From: Leptobacterium_A meishanense
GTDB taxonomy: Bacteria; Bacteroidota; Bacteroidia; Flavobacteriales; Flavobacteriaceae
Length of the DNA: 64,000 bases
NCBI RefSeq assembly: GCF_037645805.1
Contig: NZ_JBBEXE010000003.1
Location: 62,001-126,000, forward strand
Direction of reading: 5' to 3'
Shown: positions 53,382-62,994 of the stretch, piece after piece
Position numbering within the stretch: the stretch's first letter is position 1
Layout of the letters: each line of letters begins with the position of its first letter
The notes under the pieces: model-generated
What the model was told of the DNA's origin: nothing
The model's database searches: none
Seen by the model: the letters and a program-made list of their open reading frames with translations, nothing else
Program-made: the position numbers and the translations under genes

Positions 53382-54647
53382 ATGCGATTTATTTTTGATA
53401 GAGACACATGGCAAGAAATATTTGGTTCTATTCGGAAGAATAAGTTGAGGACCATCATAACCGTTATTGGTGTACTATGGGGAATTTTCATCTACATAGC
53501 CCTTTCCGGCTCTGCAAAAGGTCTGGACAATGGTTTTGAACGCCAATTTGAAAATGTGGCCATGAACAGTATGTTTGCATGGGCGCAACGGACCAGTATC
53601 CCATATGCAGGGTTTAAAACGGGGAGAAGTTTACAATTAAAATTGAACGATGCCCGTATATTACAAGAAAGGATCCCCGAAATACAATACATTGCCCCTC
53701 GAAATACGAAAGGAGCTTTTGGTGGTAGCGGCGCGAATATTGTAAGAGGCCAAAAAACAGGAAGCTACAACATCTATGGAGACTTTCCCGTATATACCAA
53801 AATAGCAACCAAAAAAATATATGAAGGGGGGCGTTTTATAAATGATGCTGATATAGAACATGCCAGAAAAGTATGTGTTATTGGGGAACGTACTGAAAAA
53901 GAACTTTTCGAGAAAGATGAAGACCCTATCGGAAAATACATCCGTATAGACGATGTTTACTTTCAAGTTATCGGAGTTCATAAATTTATTCCGGGAGGGG
54001 GTTTTGAATCAGATAGTGATATCTTTATTCCTTTCTCTACCTATAGAAAATTATATAACACCGGGGAAAATGTACAGTGGTTTTCTATTGCTGCATATGC
54101 TGATGTGGATGTTATACAGGTAGAAAAAGATATAAAAGCCACCTTAAAAAGTATTCACAAAGTGCATCCAGATGACGAAAGAGCTTTTGGTTCTTTCAAT
54201 TTAGGGGAAATGTTTGAACGGATTATGGGCTTTTCAAAAGGAATGACCTTTCTATCACTCGTAGTAGGGATAGCTACTATTATAGCAGGAGTTATTGGTA
54301 TTGGGAATATTTTGCTAATTTCTGTAAAAGAACGTACCAAAGAATTGGGCATAAGAAGGGCATTGGGCGCCACACCCAGAGAAGTAAAAGGCCAAATCAT
54401 ATTAGAATCTGTTTTTTTAACGATCATAGCAGGAATTATTGGAATTGTTTTAGGGGCATTGGTACTTGCAGCAATTAATGCAATGACACAAGGACAAAGT
54501 GATTTTCCATATACCAATCCCACAGTTCCCATTCCTTATGTAGTAGGCTCTTTATTTATAATGATTGCATTAGGGATACTAATAGGAATGATCCCTGCCC
54601 AACGTGCTGTGAGTATTAAACCAATTGACGCATTAAGAGAAGAATAA
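53382..54647 (+). CDS. ABC transporter permease, MacB-like (second of two)
   Basis: A 421-residue paralogue of the preceding permease, with the same MacB layout and coupling helix VKERTKELGIRRALGATPRE. It begins 2 bp after its stop. The pair shares the opening pattern F-D-R-D-T/R-W-Q-E-I-F and IRKNKLR, so it arose by gene duplication. The two probably form a heterodimer driven by the single ATPase. Confidence 0.94.
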   Translation: MRFIFDRDTWQEIFGSIRKNKLRTIITVIGVLWGIFIYIALSGSAKGLDNGFERQFENVAMNSMFAWAQRTSIPYAGFKTGRSLQLKLNDARILQERIPEIQYIAPRNTKGAFGGSGANIVRGQKTGSYNIYGDFPVYTKIATKKIYEGGRFINDADIEHARKVCVIGERTEKELFEKDEDPIGKYIRIDDVYFQVIGVHKFIPGGGFESDSDIFIPFSTYRKLYNTGENVQWFSIAAYADVDVIQVEKDIKATLKSIHKVHPDDERAFGSFNLGEMFERIMGFSKGMTFLSLVVGIATIIAGVIGIGNILLISVKERTKELGIRRALGATPREVKGQIILESVFLTIIAGIIGIVLGALVLAAINAMTQGQSDFPYTNPTVPIPYVVGSLFIMIALGILIGMIPAQRAVSIKPIDALREE

Positions 54648-54678
54648 ACTAAACAACTATAAAACAAAAATTAAGAAA

Positions 54679-55803
54679 ATGAAAATTTTAAAATACATTG
54701 GAATTGCCGTTCTGGTACTTGGCGTATTGTTTGCTGCTGCTTACTTTGTAAAGACCAATAGTAAGTCTATAGTAGAATATGATACAGAAACCCCATTTAT
54801 AACCAGTATAGAAGAAAAAACAGTAGCCACAGGGAAAGTAGTTCCAGAAGACGAAGTAAATATAAAACCTCAAATATCCGGGATTATAGAAAAAATATAC
54901 CTTAAAGAAGGTGAAAAAGTAAAAGCAGGAGAGCTTATTGCAAAAGTAAAAGTAGTTCCTAATGAGCAGGCACTTAATAGTGCCATAGGAAGAGTGAAAA
55001 ATGCACAAATAAGCCTCAACAATATAAAAATTGAATACAATAGGAATAAAACATTATTTGATAGAGGTGTTGTTTCCAGTCAAGATTTTAATACCATCCA
55101 ACTGCAATACGATCAGGCAAAACAAGAATTGACAAATGCCCAAAACGACTTGCAGATCATTCGCGAAGGATCGGCAGCAGGATCTTCTGTAGCCAATACC
55201 AATATTAGAGCAACAGTATCAGGAACTGTTTTAGAAATTCCCGTTAAAGAAGGAGATCAGGTAATACAAAGTAACAACTTTAATGACGGTACCACCATTG
55301 CTACTATTGCAGACCTGAGTATTATGATTTTTGAAGGGAAGGTAGACGAAGCAGAAGTAGGAAAACTACAAATAGGGACTCCGTTAAAAGTAAGTTTAGG
55401 TGCTATCCAGGATAAAGAATTTGATGCGAGTTTGCGTTTTATAGCCCCAAAAGGAAATGAAGAACAAGGAGCGGTACAATTTAAGATAGAAGGAAATGTC
55501 CAATTAAATGACAGTGTATATATCCGTGCAGGATATAGTGCCAATGCCTCTATTGTTCTAGAAAAGAAAGATAGTGTTCTTGCCATAAAAGAAGCATTGC
55601 TTCAGTTTGACAAAGAAACAGATAAGCCCTATGTAGAAGTGGCAGTAGGAGAGCAAAAATTTGAAAGAAGAGATATAGAAGTAGGAATTTCTGATGGTAT
55701 TAATGTAGAAATAGTTTCCGGACTTACTGAAGAAGATAAAGTAAAGGTGTGGAACAAAACAGAACCAAACAAGAAAAAAGAAGATACTAACAACAGTAAC
55801 TAA
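54679..55803 (+). CDS. Periplasmic adaptor (MacA/HlyD-type membrane fusion protein)
   Basis: A 374-residue adaptor with one N-terminal helix (about 5-25). A lipoyl half (IKPQISGIIEKIYLKEGEKV) is followed by a coiled-coil hairpin (about 90-160), the second lipoyl half (IRATVSGTVLEIPVKEGDQV), then beta-barrel and membrane-proximal domains. It links the ABC permeases to TolC. A charged, lysine/asparagine-rich tail ends the protein. Confidence 0.93.
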   Translation: MKILKYIGIAVLVLGVLFAAAYFVKTNSKSIVEYDTETPFITSIEEKTVATGKVVPEDEVNIKPQISGIIEKIYLKEGEKVKAGELIAKVKVVPNEQALNSAIGRVKNAQISLNNIKIEYNRNKTLFDRGVVSSQDFNTIQLQYDQAKQELTNAQNDLQIIREGSAAGSSVANTNIRATVSGTVLEIPVKEGDQVIQSNNFNDGTTIATIADLSIMIFEGKVDEAEVGKLQIGTPLKVSLGAIQDKEFDASLRFIAPKGNEEQGAVQFKIEGNVQLNDSVYIRAGYSANASIVLEKKDSVLAIKEALLQFDKETDKPYVEVAVGEQKFERRDIEVGISDGINVEIVSGLTEEDKVKVWNKTEPNKKKEDTNNSN

Positions 55804-55833
55804 TTTCGTTACCAAAAAAGAAGCACCAACCTC

Positions 55834-57159
55834 ATGAAGGCAAAAATCATAACAATTATCATCATATTAATAAGCATTAGTATACACAGTCAGGATAAGA
55901 AATGGACATTAAAAGAGTGTGTGCTATATGCTTTAGAAAATAATATTACGATAAAGCAATCGGAGCTTGATCTTGAAAATGCAGAAGTAGATAAGAGAGA
56001 TGCAATAGGGAACTTTATCCCTTCTTTAAATGGAAGCTCTACACTTTCTGCGAGTACAGGTTTATCTCAAAACCCAACGACCGGAATTTTAGAAAATGCC
56101 ACACAAACAACAATTTCTGCAGGGTTGAATTCAGGAGTGACCTTATTTGATGGACTTCGTAACTTTAAACAATTGACCCGTGCAAAACTTTCAAAATTGG
56201 CAGCCCAATATCAGTTGGATAATATTAAAGATGACATTTCATTGGCAGTAGCCAATGGCTATCTTCAAATTTTGTTCAACAGAGAAAATTTGGCGGTTGC
56301 ACAAGCACAATATGCAGTAACCGAGCAGGATTTAAAAAGAACAAGAGAATTGGTCAATTCTGGAGTTGTGCCAAGAGGGGACCTATTAGAAATTGAAGCT
56401 ACTGCAGCCAATCAGGAACAGCAAATAGTTAATGCTGAAAATGCTTTACGGCTTTCCAGAATTGCATTAGCACAATTACTATTGATCAATGACTATGAAA
56501 ATTTCGATATTGTAGATGAAAACTTTATTATCCCTACCACCACCGTTTTAGAAAATTCCCCTAAAGAAATTTTTGCAAAGGCCCTTACCTTTAGAAACGA
56601 TATCAAACTTTCTGAAACCAATGTAGATTTAGCAAAAAAAGACCTAGAAATCGCGAGAGGGGCATCATATCCTACTTTATCAGCATTTTTCAATTACAAC
56701 ACACGATATACAGATGCGATTAGCGGAGTGGATATCATTGAACAGTTTTATACATTTGATGGAATTTCATACGGATTGCAATTAAATGTACCCATATTCA
56801 ACGGTTTCCGAACCAGTAATAGCATCAAAAGGAATAAAATTGCATATCAGCGGTCACAGTTTCAATTAGAACAAACCAAGTTGGACTTGGAAAATATTAT
56901 TAATCAAGCTTGGAATGATACCAGGGGATCTTTAAAAGCCTATGAAGCCGCAGAAAAAACACTTACTGCCAGAAAAGAAGCGTTTAATTATGCAAGAGAA
57001 CGTTTCAATGTAGGGTTGATGAATTCGTTTGACTTTAGCCAGGCGCAATCTCGTGTAGAAAATGCAGAAGCAGATGTAATCCGGACCAAGTACGATTATA
57101 TTTTTAAGCTCAAAGTGCTCGAATTCTATTTTGGTATTCCGATAGATCAGTTAAACTAG
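55834..57159 (+). CDS. TolC-family outer membrane efflux protein
   Basis: A 441-residue protein with a signal peptide (about 1-19) and two OEP repeats of long helices, each opening with an ALENNITIKQSELDLENAE-like segment; PIFNGFRTSN marks the second barrel strand region. It gives the outer-membrane duct of the tripartite exporter. Last gene of the operon; the substrate is unknown. Confidence 0.94.
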   Translation: MKAKIITIIIILISISIHSQDKKWTLKECVLYALENNITIKQSELDLENAEVDKRDAIGNFIPSLNGSSTLSASTGLSQNPTTGILENATQTTISAGLNSGVTLFDGLRNFKQLTRAKLSKLAAQYQLDNIKDDISLAVANGYLQILFNRENLAVAQAQYAVTEQDLKRTRELVNSGVVPRGDLLEIEATAANQEQQIVNAENALRLSRIALAQLLLINDYENFDIVDENFIIPTTTVLENSPKEIFAKALTFRNDIKLSETNVDLAKKDLEIARGASYPTLSAFFNYNTRYTDAISGVDIIEQFYTFDGISYGLQLNVPIFNGFRTSNSIKRNKIAYQRSQFQLEQTKLDLENIINQAWNDTRGSLKAYEAAEKTLTARKEAFNYARERFNVGLMNSFDFSQAQSRVENAEADVIRTKYDYIFKLKVLEFYFGIPIDQLN

Positions 57160-57161
57160 AG

Positions 57162-57169
57162 TATATTTG
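57162..57169 (+). promoter_or_regulatory. Putative -7 element for tsaB
   Basis: TATATTTG matches TAnnTTTG only 8 bp before the tsaB ATG. This would give a very short leader or leaderless message; tsaB may also be read through from tolC. Confidence 0.4.
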
Positions 57170-57176
57170 CAGTCAC

Positions 57177-57848
57177 ATGGCTGTAATACTAAACTTAGAG
57201 ACATCTTCTACAAACTGTTCCGTAAGCATATCTGAAAAGGGACAAATTATTGTACTGAAAGAAGAAGATACTGTCGGTTATTCACACTCAGAGAACTTAC
57301 ATAAATTTATAAAAGAAGCCTTGACCGAGGCTTCTTTGTCATTTAATCACCTAGACGCCATTGCGGTTAGTAAAGGCCCTGGCTCTTACACAGGGCTTAG
57401 GATAGGGGTCTCTGCCGCAAAAGGGTTGTGCTTTGCACTAGATAAACCATTGATAGCTGTTTCAACCCTAAAAGCATTGAGCATGCAATTACAAATAGAT
57501 AAGGGCTTTATTGTACCTATGTTAGATGCTCGAAGAATGGAAGTATATGCTGCAGTTTTTGATGCCGGTCATAAAAAAGTCCGTGAAACAAAAGCTGAGA
57601 TTATTGAAGAAGCATCTTTTCACAAGTTTTTAAATCAGGACAAAGTATATTTTATAGGAAGTGGTGCTGAAAAATGCAAACCACTTATACAACATCCAAA
57701 TGCCATGTTTACTGATGAAAAGTTTGTTCCTTCTGCAAAGGAAATGGCAACTCTTGCTTTTCAAAAATACCAAAAAGGGGACTTTGAAGACGTAGCCTAT
57801 TTTGAACCGTATTACCTAAAAGATTTTATTCCGGGGAGTAAATTATGA
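57177..57848 (+). CDS. tsaB: tRNA N6-threonylcarbamoyladenosine synthesis protein TsaB
   Basis: A 223-residue ASKHA-fold protein. The N-terminal LNLETSSTNCSVSI is the phosphate-binding strand-turn, and AVSKGPGSYTGLRIGVSAAKG at about 63-83 is the family signature. VPMLDARRMEVYAA follows. TsaB partners TsaD and TsaE to put the t6A modification on tRNAs reading ANN codons. Length fits the family. Confidence 0.95.
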   Translation: MAVILNLETSSTNCSVSISEKGQIIVLKEEDTVGYSHSENLHKFIKEALTEASLSFNHLDAIAVSKGPGSYTGLRIGVSAAKGLCFALDKPLIAVSTLKALSMQLQIDKGFIVPMLDARRMEVYAAVFDAGHKKVRETKAEIIEEASFHKFLNQDKVYFIGSGAEKCKPLIQHPNAMFTDEKFVPSAKEMATLAFQKYQKGDFEDVAYFEPYYLKDFIPGSKL

Positions 57849-57879
57849 TCAATTTTTGTTATAAATTAATTAAATATAG

Positions 57880-58368
57880 ATGTCTATGATAAGTGAATTT
57901 TGGGATAGAGTAATAATTGATGTAGTTCTTTTGGGAATTGTAAGTGTCATATTAGGAAAGTGGGTGAATTATAAATTTGAAAAGAAACTGAAGGATCATG
58001 AACCTTTAACGGCTGAGCAAGTATTAAGAAGAGAAAATTATTTAAATTCGAAAAGAGAAGTTTTTTTTGAGGTGATAATTTTAATTAGCCGAAACTTAGC
58101 ATCAACAAAATGGAGTGGCCCAGGGGCTCCTGAAAAAAGAATCCCTTACATGGACACACCAAATGAAGTAGAAATTAATTCTTGTTATGCAAAGTTGAAT
58201 TTATATGTTGATGACAATAAAATTTTGAAAAAATATCCCTTTTTTTTCTCTGGAAAACCAACACCTGTTGATATTGCTGAGTATATAGGTTTATTAAGAA
58301 AAGACTTAGGGTATGGAGATAGTATAATTACTTCAAATGAGTATAATTATATTTTTAATAGTAGATAA
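57880..58368 (+). CDS. Hypothetical protein with one N-terminal membrane helix
   Basis: A 162-residue protein I do not recognise. An N-terminal helix (about 8-27, VIIDVVLLGIVSVILGKWV) is followed by a charged soluble part beginning KFEKKLKDHE, in which EFNSKREVFFEVIILISRN-like helices and a PTPVDIAEYIGLLRKDLGYG end can be seen. It lies alone between tsaB and the convergent DUF1304 gene. Its codon use looks AT-richer than tsaB, and it may be an accessory gene. Confidence 0.7.
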   Translation: MSMISEFWDRVIIDVVLLGIVSVILGKWVNYKFEKKLKDHEPLTAEQVLRRENYLNSKREVFFEVIILISRNLASTKWSGPGAPEKRIPYMDTPNEVEINSCYAKLNLYVDDNKILKKYPFFFSGKPTPVDIAEYIGLLRKDLGYGDSIITSNEYNYIFNSR

Positions 58369-58372
58369 AGAA

Positions 58373-58750
58373 TTAAATATTTACTTTAATTAATAGAGTT
58401 AACCCCAAAGCAATAATAGCAGGAACTGCCTGCACATAAAACAGCTTTATTTTTTGGGTTGAAAAAGCTCCAAAAACCCCAGCGATAATAACACAAGAAA
58501 GAAAAAACAATTTTAAATAAAAAGAGAAAACCTCATTGCTTTCCACCAACGACCAAATGAGTCCGGCAGCCAAAAAACCATTGTAAAGCCCTTGATTGGC
58601 AGCCAATACTTTAGTGCTATTAGCATAATCTTTTTTCAGACCAAAGGCTTTCATGCCATAGGGCTTGTCCCACAAAAACATTTCCAGGATTAAAAAATAA
58701 AGATGTTCTAAGGCTACAATGCTTACAAAAATAAGTGCTAGTATTTTCAT
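58373..58750 (-). CDS. DUF1304 family membrane protein
   Basis: A 125-residue protein with four helices and the DUF1304 pattern: VALEHLYFLILEMFLWD at the start, then ANQGLYNGFLAAGLIWS and CVIIAGVFGAFS. Function is unknown for the family. It follows the YyaL-like gene by 7 bp on the minus strand and is probably co-transcribed with it. Confidence 0.88.
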   Translation of the reverse strand: MKILALIFVSIVALEHLYFLILEMFLWDKPYGMKAFGLKKDYANSTKVLAANQGLYNGFLAAGLIWSLVESNEVFSFYLKLFFLSCVIIAGVFGAFSTQKIKLFYVQAVPAIIALGLTLLIKVNI

Positions 58751-58757
58751 GTATGGT

Positions 58758-60860
58758 TTAATCCATTAACTTGAGTGCCTCTGATACTTCGGTGACAGGC
58801 AATTTACAACTGTTATTTACACAAACATACATAAATGTTTTATTAGTAGTGTATCGATCTCTCAACAATGACATTTTAGAAGGTTTTGTGCTTCCTGCTA
58901 TGATTTTGTTAGGAAGATAATATTGATTCAGACAGTCAATTTTATCTTTTGCATTTTCACCCACTACAGCAACTTCGTAGAATGGGTTTGTAAAATCTAG
59001 CATCAGGTTCATCCAGTTGGCATAACTGGATCCGTAACTCAAAAATTCTCCTCTGATAGGATGAAGCATTTGTTCGGCAGTTTCCTTATATTTTTTGTTA
59101 TCATAATAATGTGAAAGTTTGAATAATACTTTCCCCATAATGGAATTGGATGCAGGGATCACATTATCTGCCTTTTCGATTCCCCGTACCACAATAATAT
59201 CATCTTCATTAGAAGTGAAGTAAAATAATTTAGAGGTATCATCAAAAAAATGGTCAAAACAATAATTCACGAAACTTTTTGAGGTGTGTAGCCATGTATC
59301 ATCTAAAGTAACCTCATAAAGCGCAATATACGCATCGGCTAATGTGGCATAATCTTCTAAGTACCCATTGATAGTACTTTTTCCCTTTTTGTAATTGTGG
59401 TTGAGGCCGCCATCTTCCCTAAGCTGTTTTTGTAGCAGAAAATGGGCATTTTTAATGGCAATGTCCAAATAGTGGTCGTCCCCAAATATTTTATAAGCAT
59501 CTACATATGCTTTTAGCATTAAAGCGTTCCAAGAGGTCAATGATTTATCATCCAACCGGGGCTGGGAGCGTTTTTCACGTTCTTTAAAAAGGACCTTTTT
59601 GCTTTTTTCAATAATTTGACGAAGCCTTTCAGGGGTTGTTTGATGTTTTTTTGCCAATTCCTCGTCCGTTTGGTCCCGTATCAATACATAGTTATTATGT
59701 TCCCAATACCCATAGTCATTAATATTGTAGTAGTTACTAAAAACTTCATAATCATCTTTGATCAGCTTCTGTAGGGTTTCTTTATTCCATACATAAAAAG
59801 CACCCTCTTCCAGTTCGTTTTTTTCATTGTAGCTATCGGCATCCAAAGAAGAATAAAAAGCAAATTCACCGCTCATAAGCTCACGCTCTACAAAAGCAAG
59901 GGTTTCAATAACCACTTTTTTATACAGCTCATTTTTAGTCGCAGCATAGGCATTGCTGTAGAGGCTTACCAACTGCGCATTGTCGTACAACATCTTTTCA
60001 AAGTGAGGGACATGCCATTTTTTATCTACAGCATAACGTGCAAAACCACCTCCAATGTGATCATATACACCACCATAAGCAATTTTAGTAAGTGTGGTCT
60101 CTACGTATGCTAAAAGTGCAGCATCTTTCTGGGCAGTAGCATGGCGTAACAAAAACTGGAGGTTTACAGGCATCATGAATTTTGGAACCCGGGTAATACC
60201 ACCATTTTTGTAATCGAAGTATTTTGACCAGTTTTCTACAGCTGTTTTTAGTTCTGAATTGGAAAATCCTGTTTTTTCTGCAGGTGGAATGACCGCATGA
60301 AGCCCTTCGATCCCTTTTTGAAGGTTATCTGCATAGGTAATCACTTTTTCAGGGGACTCTTTGTAAATAAGGGAAAGTTGTTTTAAGGAATTCATCCAAT
60401 CTTCTTTCGGGAAATAAGTACCTCCCCAAAAAGGCCGCCCATCGGGCATAGCCACTACATTTAAGGGCCACCCACCACCATTGGTCATCAATTGAACGGC
60501 ATCCATGTATATTTGGTCAACATCAGGCCGTTCTTCTCGGTCTACTTTAACATTGATAAAGTACTCATTCATGAGTTTTGCCACTTCTTCATCTTCAAAA
60601 CTTTCTTTTTCCATCACATGGCACCAATGACAGGCGGCATAACCAATACTGATAAGAAGGGGTTTATTTTCACTTTTTGCTTTATGAAGGGCTTCTTCCC
60701 CCCAAGGCAACCAATCTACCGGATTGTATGCATGTTGTAATAAATATGGACTGGTTTCGTGGATAAGGGAGTTCGTGAATTCAGGCTTCATTTCTTGTGA
60801 TTTATTTATGCAGCTACTAAAGAATATTGCAATAATAATATGAAAAAACACCTTCTTCAT
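58758..60860 (-). CDS. Thioredoxin-domain protein of the YyaL/DUF255 family, lipoprotein
   Basis: A 700-residue protein. The N-terminus has a lipobox-like FSSC (C17), a thioredoxin-like DUF255 domain with LISIGYAACHWCHVM and CHWCH near 76-80, and WPLNVVAMPDGRPF. A long alpha/alpha-barrel-like domain follows (VPKFMMPVNLQFLLRH, HVPHFEKMLYDNAQL, LTSWNALMLKAY). Related to human SPATA20; the enzymatic role is not established. The lipid anchor would place it outside the cytoplasm. Confidence 0.92.
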   Translation of the reverse strand: MKKVFFHIIIAIFFSSCINKSQEMKPEFTNSLIHETSPYLLQHAYNPVDWLPWGEEALHKAKSENKPLLISIGYAACHWCHVMEKESFEDEEVAKLMNEYFINVKVDREERPDVDQIYMDAVQLMTNGGGWPLNVVAMPDGRPFWGGTYFPKEDWMNSLKQLSLIYKESPEKVITYADNLQKGIEGLHAVIPPAEKTGFSNSELKTAVENWSKYFDYKNGGITRVPKFMMPVNLQFLLRHATAQKDAALLAYVETTLTKIAYGGVYDHIGGGFARYAVDKKWHVPHFEKMLYDNAQLVSLYSNAYAATKNELYKKVVIETLAFVERELMSGEFAFYSSLDADSYNEKNELEEGAFYVWNKETLQKLIKDDYEVFSNYYNINDYGYWEHNNYVLIRDQTDEELAKKHQTTPERLRQIIEKSKKVLFKEREKRSQPRLDDKSLTSWNALMLKAYVDAYKIFGDDHYLDIAIKNAHFLLQKQLREDGGLNHNYKKGKSTINGYLEDYATLADAYIALYEVTLDDTWLHTSKSFVNYCFDHFFDDTSKLFYFTSNEDDIIVVRGIEKADNVIPASNSIMGKVLFKLSHYYDNKKYKETAEQMLHPIRGEFLSYGSSYANWMNLMLDFTNPFYEVAVVGENAKDKIDCLNQYYLPNKIIAGSTKPSKMSLLRDRYTTNKTFMYVCVNNSCKLPVTEVSEALKLMD

Positions 60861-60890
60861 ATTGAATTCGTTATTATACAGGAATGTAGT

Positions 60891-61796
60891 TTATCCGTTG
60901 ACAGCTACTACCTCATTTACTTTATCATGCAGCATATTTTTGAGCATGGTTTCAATCCCGTTCTTTAAGGTAAAGGTAGAAGACGGGCAACCACTACATG
61001 CACCTTGGAGGATCACTTTAACGGTTTTGCTTTCCTCATCATATGATTCAAATAAGATATTCCCACCATCACTGGCTACAGCAGGTTTTACATACTCATC
61101 CAAGATACTAATAATCTCTTTGGATGTATCATCAAAATCTTCGGTATTTTTTTTAGCTGTTTCACGCTTACCGGTTGTTTTTGAAACACTGTTTTCAGAA
61201 ACAATCTCATTGCCTTCGGTTATATGGTTTCTGATGAACTCACGAAGTTCCATGGTAATATCATTCCAATCCGCAATATCATATTTAGCAACAGCGATAT
61301 AATTTTCATCAATAAAAACTTCTTTCACAAACGGAAAATTAAATAATGCCTGGGCTAAAGGAGCTTCTTTGGCTTCATCAATATTTTTAAATTCATGAGG
61401 GGAAGGTATCAGCAGCCTATTTGCTACAAACTTCATGACAGCAGGGTTTGGGGTGCTTTCGGCATAAATAGTAACAGCTGTTTTTTTTGTGGTATCAGGA
61501 GCTTCATTTACAAGTGGTTGCCCACTATTTAAGTAGTTTTCAATTTGTTCAGCCACTTCATTTTGGACATCTTCCCAAGTTACAATATCATAGCGTTCTA
61601 TAGCAATAAAATTCCCTGAAATCAATACGGTCTTCACAAAAGGTAAATAAAACAGTTGTTGTGCTAGCGGGGCGTTTTTTGCATCATCTATATTGTTAAA
61701 CTCATAGCTTTTATGATTAACGAGAAAAGTATCAGCCTGAAATTTGATGATAGCCGGATTGTTTGTGGGTTGTATTTTTATAGTAATTCTCTCCAT
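60891..61796 (-). CDS. NifU-like Fe-S scaffold with two Nfu N-terminal domains
   Basis: A 301-residue protein. Two homologous Nfu_N domains come first: about 1-92 with NPAIIKFQADTFL and ENAPLAQ-like NAPLAQQLFYLPFVKTV, and about 105-195 with NPAVMKFVANRLL and EAPLAQALFNFPFVKEV. A C-terminal NifU domain follows with the cluster-binding CSGCPSST. Nfu proteins carry Fe-S clusters to client enzymes. The frame stays open upstream to 61910, but ATG 61796 (MERITIKIQP) begins the conserved part. The doubled N-domain is the notable trait. Confidence 0.92.
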   Translation of the reverse strand: MERITIKIQPTNNPAIIKFQADTFLVNHKSYEFNNIDDAKNAPLAQQLFYLPFVKTVLISGNFIAIERYDIVTWEDVQNEVAEQIENYLNSGQPLVNEAPDTTKKTAVTIYAESTPNPAVMKFVANRLLIPSPHEFKNIDEAKEAPLAQALFNFPFVKEVFIDENYIAVAKYDIADWNDITMELREFIRNHITEGNEIVSENSVSKTTGKRETAKKNTEDFDDTSKEIISILDEYVKPAVASDGGNILFESYDEESKTVKVILQGACSGCPSSTFTLKNGIETMLKNMLHDKVNEVVAVNG

Positions 61797-61909
61797 TTTC
61801 GCAATTTTTTTACAAAAATAGAAAAACAAAGGCAAGATTATTAATATATTTGAAGTTATAAGAGGTATGATACAATAAATAACCTCATATAATTGCCCCC
61901 AAATTACCA

Positions 61910-62908
61910 ATGAGAAAACAAGCTGTCGTTATTATACTCTTTATTATTGGACATTGTGCACCTGCACAAGAGGGACTTCCTGTATACTTTGATTATTTAT
62001 CGGACAACTATTACCTTATTCACCCTGCAATGGCGGGAGTAGGGCAAGGCGGTAAGGTTCGGGCCACTGCCAGAAAACAATGGTTTGATGTAGAACAGGC
62101 ACCTGTTTTACAGACACTGAACGCACATGTTCGGTTAGGGTATAGGAGCGGTATAGGTGTTATTTTATTTAATGATGAAAATGGGTTCCATTCACAAACA
62201 GGAGGAAAGATCACCTATGCACATCATATTCTTTTATCAAGAAACATAGTTGATATCAACCAATTATCTTTCGGAATATCGGCGGGCGTATTACAAAGCC
62301 GTTTGGATGAACGTGATTTTGTATCTCCCATTCCTGATCCCATTATCACCGGAGCAGAGACAAGCGTTAGTTATTTTAATGTAGATTTTGGGATGTCCTA
62401 TAACTTTCTGGAATTCTATGCACACTTTACAGTTCATAATGCATTGGGAACGGGAAGGGATTTATATACGGCTCAAGAATTCGACAATCTTAGAAGGTAT
62501 ATACTATCTGTAGGGTATCTTTTTGGAGGAGGTAATAACGGATGGTGGTATGAACCTTCTCTTCTTTTTCAGGCAACGGAGTTTACCAATGAAAAAACTA
62601 TTGATGTTAATGCAAAAGTATATAAAGATGTTGGCTTTGGGAGGTTATGGGGAGGACTTTCATACCGAAGAAGTTTTGATGGTGCGCAACCTGTTGCAGG
62701 AGGGAGTTTTTCCGATCAAAAATTACAACTTATCACTCCGATATTGGGCGTAGATTATAAGAACTTTGTGTTTGCATATACGTATTCTTATCAAACAGGG
62801 GATATCCGGATTGATAATGGCGGATTTCATCAACTTACATTGGGCTATAATTTCTTAGGAGCAGGAAAACGGCCGTATGATTGTACATGTCCAGCGGTGA
62901 ATTACTAG
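61910..62908 (+). CDS. PorP/SprF family type IX secretion membrane protein
   Basis: A 332-residue outer-membrane protein. A signal peptide (about 1-20, cleaved after CAPAQ) is followed by the family opening YLSDNYYLIHPAMAGVG, KVRATARKQWFDVEQAP and a beta-barrel ending in GGFHQLTLGYNFLG. SprF-type proteins help attach specific T9SS cargoes; the partner is usually a neighbouring large adhesin, which is not seen here. It is divergent from the Nfu gene. An RVRATA-R-QW block and the C-terminal CTCPAVNY tail are visible. Confidence 0.9.
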   Translation: MRKQAVVIILFIIGHCAPAQEGLPVYFDYLSDNYYLIHPAMAGVGQGGKVRATARKQWFDVEQAPVLQTLNAHVRLGYRSGIGVILFNDENGFHSQTGGKITYAHHILLSRNIVDINQLSFGISAGVLQSRLDERDFVSPIPDPIITGAETSVSYFNVDFGMSYNFLEFYAHFTVHNALGTGRDLYTAQEFDNLRRYILSVGYLFGGGNNGWWYEPSLLFQATEFTNEKTIDVNAKVYKDVGFGRLWGGLSYRRSFDGAQPVAGGSFSDQKLQLITPILGVDYKNFVFAYTYSYQTGDIRIDNGGFHQLTLGYNFLGAGKRPYDCTCPAVNY

Positions 62909-62933
62909 AGGAGCGTTTTTAAAATAAAAATAG

Positions 62934-62982
62934 AAGTCATTTCGAATCCCGACAACTATTGAGATCCGAAATGACTTTTTTT
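62934..62982. terminator. Bidirectional terminator between PorP/SprF and VWA genes
   Basis: AAGTCATTTCG (62934-62944) pairs with CGAAATGACTT (62967-62977), followed by Ts. The loop contains a GATCCGA-type sequence seen in flavobacterial dispersed repeats. It also ends the convergent gene. Confidence 0.85.
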
Positions 62983-62994
62983 GAGCATTTTTAT

